64,000 bases of DNA from Ruminococcus sp. (GTDB lineage Bacteria > Bacillota > Clostridia > Oscillospirales > Acutalibacteraceae), in the NCBI GenBank assembly GCA_004555265.1, contig SFIQ01000002.1, forward strand, positions 32,064-96,063. The letters run 5' to 3'. Position numbers and translations under genes: made by a program. The notes below the pieces were generated by a model. It was not told the DNA's origin and searched no databases. It saw nothing but the letters and a program-made list of their open reading frames with translations. Shown here piece by piece: positions 59,504 through 64,000 of this stretch (the first letter of the stretch is position 1; the number at the start of each line of letters is the position of its first letter).

Positions 59504-59689
59504 ATGTGCGAGCGCAAACAAACCCCACAGGAAAGATACGCGGCGAAATACAAAAAGCAGTTTAAGATTGATTGCATTACTACAACCGAGCAAGATATTA
59601 TAGAAAAACTCGAAAGCGTCCCGAATAAAGCGGGATATATAAAGCAGCTTATCCGAGCGGATATTGCGGCAAGCAAAACAAAGGATTAA
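59504..59689 (+). CDS. Ribbon-helix-helix-like small protein
   Basis: A 61-residue protein. A basic start and FKIDCITTTEQDIIEKLESV followed by NKAGYIKQLIRADIA fit a ribbon-helix-helix DNA-binding fold. It might be the repressor of the palindrome at 59050-59067 or another regulator of the transposase. AAGGAG precedes the ATG. Confidence 0.6.
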   Translation: MCERKQTPQERYAAKYKKQFKIDCITTTEQDIIEKLESVPNKAGYIKQLIRADIAASKTKD

Positions 59690-59699
59690 CACGTACTCA

Positions 59700-59735
59700 A
59701 AGCCCGTTCCCTCCGTGGGAGCGGGCTATATTATT
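59700..59735 (+). terminator. Weak terminator before the transposase
   Basis: A stem GCCCGTTCCC..GGGAGCGGGC with a short T-rich tail (TATATTATTT). Confidence 0.6.
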
Positions 59736-59758
59736 TAATAAAACGGAGCGATTTTATT

Positions 59759-60802
59759 ATGAGAAACTACAAACACCTTACTTTTACAGACCGTCTGCAA
59801 ATAGAGGCTTGGCAAAAGGTCGGTATTAAGCCCGCAAAAATGGCGGAGCTGCTCGGCGTACACGTCAGCACTATATACCGAGAATTAAAAAGAGGTGTAT
59901 ACACTCGCCTCAATTCCGATTTAACCGAGGAGGAGCGGTACAGCCCCGACATTGCCGAGGAAAAATACCGTGCAAACCTTAAAGCAAAAGGCACGGGATT
60001 AAAGATAGGCTCCGACCACGAGTACGCTACATACCTTGAGTATAAAGTATCAGCAGAAAAATACGCGCCTGGCGCTATTCTTGGAGAAATCAAACGTAAA
60101 GGGTTGCAATTCAATACTACCATTTCAAAAACGACATTTTACCGTTATATCGAGGACGGCGTTTTTCTTACGATAACAAACAAGGACTTGCCCGTTAAAT
60201 GCAAAAAGGATAAGCAGAAATACGAGCGCGTAAAGCCGAACAGAGCGCCCGCGGGTAAAAGTATCGAAAAGCGCCCCGCAGAAGTTGCGGAGAGGGACTC
60301 TTTCGGTCACTGGGAAATGGATTGCGTCGTAGGTAAAAAGGGCACAAAGAAAACGTTTCTTGTACTTACTGAAAGATATAGCCGCTACGAAATTATAAGG
60401 ATAATGAAAGACCACACCGCCGCAAGCGTGATAAAAGCCCTTGACGGAATAGAGCGCAGTTACGGAGTGGGACTCTTTTCAAAAGTATTTCAAAGCATAA
60501 CCATAGACAACGGCTCCGAATTTTCTGACTACGAGGGACTCGAGCGTAGCTGCCTAAAAAAGGACTCACGCACAACGGTTTATTATTGCCACCCGTACAG
60601 CTCGTACGAGCGCGGCTCAAATGAAAATCAAAATAAAATGGTGCGTCGTCATTATCCGAAAGGTATTAGCCTTGATAAAGTTACCCCCGCAGATACCCGA
60701 AAACTCGAAAAATGGATTAACGACTATCCGCGGGGAATTTTTGATTATTACAGCTCTGCGGACATATACGAGGCTTGCATAAACAGCATATTAGCCGCTT
60801 AA
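59759..60802 (+). CDS. IS30-family DDE transposase
   Basis: A 347-residue transposase. An N-terminal HTH (AELLGVHVSTIYRELKRG, residues 29-46) precedes an rve core with catalytic D188 (HWEMDCV), D250 (TIDNGSEF) and E284 (SYERGSNEN); D250-E284 spacing is 33 residues, as in IS30. It is full length and has no stop or frameshift. It is the only recombinase in the prophage. It lies 30 bases from the right inverted repeat. Confidence 0.9.
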   Translation: MRNYKHLTFTDRLQIEAWQKVGIKPAKMAELLGVHVSTIYRELKRGVYTRLNSDLTEEERYSPDIAEEKYRANLKAKGTGLKIGSDHEYATYLEYKVSAEKYAPGAILGEIKRKGLQFNTTISKTTFYRYIEDGVFLTITNKDLPVKCKKDKQKYERVKPNRAPAGKSIEKRPAEVAERDSFGHWEMDCVVGKKGTKKTFLVLTERYSRYEIIRIMKDHTAASVIKALDGIERSYGVGLFSKVFQSITIDNGSEFSDYEGLERSCLKKDSRTTVYYCHPYSSYERGSNENQNKMVRRHYPKGISLDKVTPADTRKLEKWINDYPRGIFDYYSSADIYEACINSILAA

Positions 60803-60831
60803 AGCACGTCAAAATAAAATTTTTTGCACTT

Positions 60832-60855
60832 TTTCGCATTTACCCCTTGACTTTT
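60832..60855 (-). repeat. Right terminal inverted repeat of the prophage
   Basis: Read on the minus strand: AAAAGT, seven bases, TAAATGCGAAA, matching the left end (29355-29378) at 16 of 17 defined positions. It is one base from the right direct repeat. Confidence 0.55.
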
Positions 60856-60856
60856 C

Positions 60857-60873
60857 ATTTTTTTCGTGACTTT
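60857..60873 (+). repeat. Right 17-bp direct repeat at prophage boundary (attR-like)
   Basis: ATTTTTTTCGTGACTTT, identical to 29337-29353. Joining the flanks restores a symmetrical GAAAAAGT..ACTTTTTC host site. Confidence 0.8.
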
Positions 60874-60964
60874 TTCAGCAGAATTTTCCGCGGATATTTT
60901 TCGCCGATGTGTCCATACTGAAAATACATACGATATATTTTGTATTGCGAAAGGATTTTCAACG

Positions 60965-61156
60965 ATGAAAAACGAAAAACACAACAAGAAACCGTCCGCG
61001 CGCGCCGTCGAGAAAATCAGCGAAGTCACCGAGGAGATTGCCGACATTTGGAACGGCTTTACCGAGGAGGGCGTGCGCAACGATGTTTTGGGCAGTTATA
61101 CGGGCACGCCGACCGACAATACCGTCCACCCCGTGCAGGATGCAGACGATTTATAA
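60965..61156 (+). CDS. Small host protein of unknown function
   Basis: A 63-residue protein starting MKNEKHNKKPSARAVEKISE, acidic towards the C-terminus, no membrane segment. GAAAGGA lies ten bases before the ATG. It is the first host gene right of the prophage. Confidence 0.6.
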   Translation: MKNEKHNKKPSARAVEKISEVTEEIADIWNGFTEEGVRNDVLGSYTGTPTDNTVHPVQDADDL

Positions 61157-61163
61157 AAAATAC

Positions 61164-61192
61164 TTGCATTTTTTTGGCGACTGTGCTATGAT
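61164..61192 (+). promoter_or_regulatory. Promoter of the rimP-nusA-infB operon
   Basis: TTGCAT (61164-61169), a 17-base spacer and TATGAT (61187-61192), about 70 bases before rimP. Confidence 0.65.
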
Positions 61193-61218
61193 GACATCGT
61201 AAGAATATAGGCTATGGT

Positions 61219-61245
61219 AGAGAGTGGGGCGACCCGCTCTCTTCG
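61219..61245 (+). promoter_or_regulatory. Leader hairpin of the rimP operon
   Basis: GAGAGTGGG-GCGA-CCCGCTCTC, nine pairs (one G-T wobble) with a GCGA tetraloop, lies between the promoter and rimP. It is followed by TTCGTTTTG. It may be a weak terminator or stabilising 5' structure. Confidence 0.55.
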
Positions 61246-61261
61246 TTTTGTAAGGAGCTTT

Positions 61262-61741
61262 ATGGCAGAGAAGAAAAAAAATACCGTCAGCGTGGTTTGG
61301 GATTTGGCAGAACCGATTGCACAAAGCCTCGGGCTCATCTTGTGGGATGTCCGCTTTTTAAAAGAGGGGACGGATTGGTTTTTGCGTATTATAATTGATA
61401 AGGCAGACGAACCCGTCGGGATTGAGGACTGTGTGGCGATGAGTCAGGCGCTCGACGCACCCTTGGACGAAGCCGACCCCATTTCGTGCAGTTACAGTTT
61501 GCAGGTGCAGTCGCCCGGTATTGAACGGGAGCTTGTGCGCGATTTCCACTTCACGCAGAACATCGGCGAAAAGATTATGGTGCGGCTGATTCGTGCCGTG
61601 GACGGCGTGCGCGAATACAAAGGCAAACTTGCCGCCTATGAAAACGGTGTGGTTACACTTGAAAAAGCAGACGGCAGTACGCTGTCCTTTGATAAAAAAG
61701 ATGCATCGTGGGTAAAACTCGATGATTTTGGAGGTTTTTAA
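61262..61741 (+). CDS. rimP: Ribosome maturation factor RimP
   Basis: A 159-residue protein: DVRFLKEGTDWFLRIIIDKA, then the signature YSLQVQSPGIERELVRD and the SH3-like C-terminus. It assists 30S subunit assembly. The ATG at 61262 has AAGGAG five bases upstream. It heads the conserved rimP-nusA-rnpM-rplGA-infB operon. Confidence 0.95.
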   Translation: MAEKKKNTVSVVWDLAEPIAQSLGLILWDVRFLKEGTDWFLRIIIDKADEPVGIEDCVAMSQALDAPLDEADPISCSYSLQVQSPGIERELVRDFHFTQNIGEKIMVRLIRAVDGVREYKGKLAAYENGVVTLEKADGSTLSFDKKDASWVKLDDFGGF

Positions 61742-61745
61742 AAAA

Positions 61746-62795
61746 ATGAACAAGGAATTTTTTGAGGCAGTCAAAGCGTTGGAAAAGGAAAAGGGCGTTC
61801 CTGCGGAATACCTGTATGAAAAAATCAAAGCGGCGATTGTGGTTGCCGTGAAAAAGGATTACAACGGCAAGGATGTGATTTCCTGCGAAATCAACCCCGA
61901 AAAGAGCGAGATGTTCGTGTACCTGCACAAAACCGTTGTGGAGACGGTGGAAGACCCGGACTGCGAAATCTCGGTCAGCGAAGCGGCGCAGTATAAAGCA
62001 GACGCCGCCGTGGGCGATGAAATCTGCATTTCGCTCGGCACAAAGGATTTCGGCAGAATTGCCGCCCAGACCGCAAAACATGTCATTCGTCAAGGCATTC
62101 GTGACGCAGAGCGCGGGCAGATTATGATGGAATTCCAATCCAAACAGCAGGAATTGGTGACCGCCAAGGTCGAACGCATTGACCCCGTGACGGGCAATGT
62201 TACCTTGGAAATCGGCAAGGCAGACGCGATTTTGCCGAAAGCCGAGCAAGTCCCCGGCGAAGAATTCACCGAGGGCGAACTGATTAAGGTCTTTATCGTG
62301 GATGTCCGCGATACCGAAAAAGGTCCGAAAGCGATGATTTCGCGCACACACCCTGGTCTTGTCAAACGCCTGTTTGAAACCGAAGTGCCCGAAATCTATG
62401 ACGGCACCGTGACGATTGAGGCGGTCTCGCGCGAAGCGGGCGCCCGCACCAAAATTGCCGTGCGCAGCAAGGAAGAGGATGTGGACGCCGTCGGCGCTTG
62501 CATCGGGCCGCGCGGCGCGCGCGTCAACAAAATCGTCGATGTGCTCGGCGGCGAGAAAATCGACATTGTGGTTTACAGCGAAAAGCCTGAGGAATTCATT
62601 GCCGCGGCGCTTGCCCCCGCCAATGTCTTAAAGGTGGAAATCGTAGACGAGCAGGCAAAATCCTGCCAGGTTACTGTGCCCGACAATCAACTGTCGCTTG
62701 CCATCGGCAACAAAGGGCAGAACGCCCGTTTGGCGGCACGCCTGACCGGCTGGAAAATCGACATCAAACCCGAAAGCGGGTTTTATGAAGGATAA
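61746..62795 (+). CDS. nusA: Transcription termination/antitermination protein NusA
   Basis: A 349-residue NusA. The N-terminal RNAP-binding domain starts MNKEFFEAVKALEKEKGV. An S1 domain follows (GNVTLEIGKADAILPKAEQV), then KH domains (DAVGACIGPRGARVNKIVDV and LAIGNKGQNARLAARLTGWK). It lacks the C-terminal acidic repeats of E. coli, as usual in Firmicutes. It modulates pausing and termination. Confidence 0.97.
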   Translation: MNKEFFEAVKALEKEKGVPAEYLYEKIKAAIVVAVKKDYNGKDVISCEINPEKSEMFVYLHKTVVETVEDPDCEISVSEAAQYKADAAVGDEICISLGTKDFGRIAAQTAKHVIRQGIRDAERGQIMMEFQSKQQELVTAKVERIDPVTGNVTLEIGKADAILPKAEQVPGEEFTEGELIKVFIVDVRDTEKGPKAMISRTHPGLVKRLFETEVPEIYDGTVTIEAVSREAGARTKIAVRSKEEDVDAVGACIGPRGARVNKIVDVLGGEKIDIVVYSEKPEEFIAAALAPANVLKVEIVDEQAKSCQVTVPDNQLSLAIGNKGQNARLAARLTGWKIDIKPESGFYEG

Positions 62796-62837
62796 CATAG
62801 AAGACACACGAAACACCGGAAAGGGGAGACGAGCCGA

Positions 62838-63110
62838 ATGAAACAGAAAAAAATCCCGCAGCGCACCTGTAACGGCTGCGGCGCGCAAAAGCCCAAAAAG
62901 GAGCTGGTGCGCGTGGTGCGTTCCCCCGAAGGGGAGGTCAGCCTCGATTTGATCGGGAAAAAACCCGGGCGCGGCGCATATATTTGCCGCAACATCGAGT
63001 GCCTGAAAAAAGCACGGAAAACCAAACGCCTTGCGCGCGTGCTGGAATGTGAAATCCCCGAAGCGGTGTATGCCGAAATGGAGGAAACGCTGCAAAATGA
63101 CGGACAGTAA
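62838..63110 (+). CDS. rnpM: RNase P modulator RnpM (YlxR)
   Basis: A 90-residue DUF448 protein: PQRTCNGCGAQKPKKELVRV and GRGAYICRNIECLKKA. YlxR/RnpM binds the RNase P RNA. GGAAAGGGGAG precedes the ATG. The next gene overlaps its end by 14 bases. Confidence 0.93.
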   Translation: MKQKKIPQRTCNGCGAQKPKKELVRVVRSPEGEVSLDLIGKKPGRGAYICRNIECLKKARKTKRLARVLECEIPEAVYAEMEETLQNDGQ

Positions 63111-63414
63111 GCTAAACGGGCTGTTGGGGCTTGCGCGGCGCGCGGGGAAAATAAGCCTCGGGCACGACGCGGCGCTCACCGCCGTCAAACAGCGCGCGGC
63201 GCACCTGTGTTTGGTTGCGTCGGACGCCTCCGAACGGCTTTATACGGAATTTGCACGGGCTGTGCAAGCCTTCGGCGGGACTATCCCGCTTATAAAATCC
63301 GACTACACGATGGCGGAATTCGGGCAGGTCTTGGGTGCGAAAACCACGGCGGTACTCACCGTCAATGACCGAGACTTTGCAAAACGAATTTCGGAAATTA
63401 TCGGGAGGGAATGA
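63097..63414 (+). CDS. rplGA: L7Ae-family RNA-binding protein YlxQ
   Basis: A 105-residue L7Ae/L30e-type protein: LLGLARRAGKISLGHDAALT and HLCLVASDAS. It binds K-turn RNA and is encoded between rnpM and infB in Firmicutes. It starts within rnpM. Confidence 0.9.
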   Translation: MTDSKLNGLLGLARRAGKISLGHDAALTAVKQRAAHLCLVASDASERLYTEFARAVQAFGGTIPLIKSDYTMAEFGQVLGAKTTAVLTVNDRDFAKRISEIIGRE

Positions 63415-63418
63415 GTTT

Positions 63419-64000
63419 ATGACGAAAAAATACAAACTCCATGAAGCGGCAAAGGACTTCGGATTGCCCACCAAAAAATTGACGGACATTCTCTCGAAAT
63501 ACTTTGCAGGCGAAAAGAAATCACAAACGGCATTGGAGGAAAAGGAACTTGATGTCCTGTTTGATGTTTTGACCGCCGAAACCGCGGTCGACAGTTTAGA
63601 CAGTTACTTTGCCATGCAGAAAACCTCGGCGCCGAAGCCGAAGGCGCAACCGCAAAAAAAGGCGGAGCAAAAACCGACGGCGGAGAAAAAGGCGCAGACC
63701 GCTTCCCCTGCCGCGGCAGAGGAAAAGCCGAAAAAGGAAAAGGACAAAGACCGCCCCATGCAGTCGCGCACCAAGGGCGCGGTACGCCATATCGACACGC
63801 GCGCGGGCAATGTGGAACTCGACAAATACAACGAGCGCTATGAAAATATCGCGCCCGTCAGCGACCGCACAAGCGACAACACCGTGCGCAAGCAGAAGTT
63901 GAAACAGAAATCCCAGCAGTACAGAAAGCAGGGCATGCGCTCCAAAAAACGCGAAACCGAAAAAGAGCGTATGGCGCGTATTGCCGCCGAGCGTGCGAAA
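63419..64000 (+). CDS. infB: Translation initiation factor IF-2, 5' part
   Basis: The first 194 codons of IF-2, open to the window edge. The N-terminus YKLHEAAKDFGLPTKKLTDI is the IF2_N domain, followed by a lysine/alanine/proline-rich linker (KPKAQPQKKAEQKPTAEKK). The GTPase domain lies beyond the window. GGGAGGGAATGAG precedes the ATG. Confidence 0.92.
   Translation, partial: MTKKYKLHEAAKDFGLPTKKLTDILSKYFAGEKKSQTALEEKELDVLFDVLTAETAVDSLDSYFAMQKTSAPKPKAQPQKKAEQKPTAEKKAQTASPAAAEEKPKKEKDKDRPMQSRTKGAVRHIDTRAGNVELDKYNERYENIAPVSDRTSDNTVRKQKLKQKSQQYRKQGMRSKKRETEKERMARIAAERAK

Larger units (their letters stand above)
29337..60873. mobile_element. Siphovirus-type prophage with IS30-family transposase and a DGR
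   Basis: A 31.5-kb element flanked by a perfect 17-bp direct repeat (29337-29353 and 60857-60873). It contains, left to right: an IS30-like HTH gene, accessory genes, a HUH Rep, a late-regulator-like gene, HNH, terminase, HK97-type head, tail, a diversity-generating retroelement, holin, amidase and a DDE transposase. Codon use differs from the host (GAG and CTC are frequent; the host prefers GAA). No tyrosine or serine integrase and no CI-like repressor were found. All structural modules appear intact. Confidence 0.92.

Overview
The window looks like a chromosomal segment of an anaerobic, gut-type Firmicute (class Clostridia; Oscillospirales-like is my guess from style, not proof). Supporting signs are the rplU-prp-rpmA order with an L27 that carries a cleavable N-terminal extension, the rimP-nusA-rnpM-rplGA-infB order, sigma-A type promoters with 17-base spacers, a ferredoxin-rich split glutamate synthase and GPH sugar symporters. 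A 31.5-kb prophage interrupts it.

Host left part (1-29336). A hexuronate operon comes first: mannonate dehydratase, an SDR mannonate oxidoreductase, a small membrane protein, KDG kinase and KDPG aldolase, taking fructuronate through mannonate and KDG to pyruvate and glyceraldehyde-3-phosphate. A repeat-rich gap follows, then PduL and BioY, a GPH symporter with a metallophosphoesterase and a flavodoxin, a PAQR/hemolysin III protein, the L21-Prp-L27 operon, an RNA methyltransferase, a lipid kinase, a second GPH symporter, an ECF sigma operon, RlmB, a 1004-residue protein that looks like a catalytically dead P-type ATPase, MgtC/SapB, a five-gene split glutamate synthase operon, and a secreted C-terminally anchored protein on the minus strand.

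Prophage (29337-60873). It is a siphovirus-type genome with an HK97-type head (terminase, portal, protease, capsid), tail genes with a -1 frameshift chaperone, tape measure, Dit, Tal, baseplate, holin and amidase. Unlike usual temperate siphophages it shows no tyrosine or serine integrase and no CI-like repressor. Its only recombinase is an IS30-family DDE transposase at the right end; a lone copy of that enzyme's DNA-binding domain is the first gene at the left end. The element is bounded by imperfect inverted repeats abutting a perfect 17-bp direct repeat. The only replication gene seen is a HUH-type Rep.

The prophage carries a diversity-generating retroelement (DGR). The last codons of a BppU-type baseplate protein form a variable repeat (VR1), followed by avd, a template repeat (TR) and a reverse transcriptase. 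VR1 and TR align over 129 bases without gaps; all 15 differences fall on adenines of TR. A second variable repeat (VR2) lies 22 kb away, at the end of a 227-residue protein in the left, non-structural part of the prophage: 17 of 20 differences from TR over 93 bases are at TR adenines. Both variable repeats, but not TR, are followed by the same stem-loop. The system therefore seems to diversify two proteins, one of them not an obvious virion protein.

Host right part (60874-64000): a small acidic protein, then rimP, nusA, rnpM (ylxR), rplGA (ylxQ) and the 5' end of infB, which runs out of the window.
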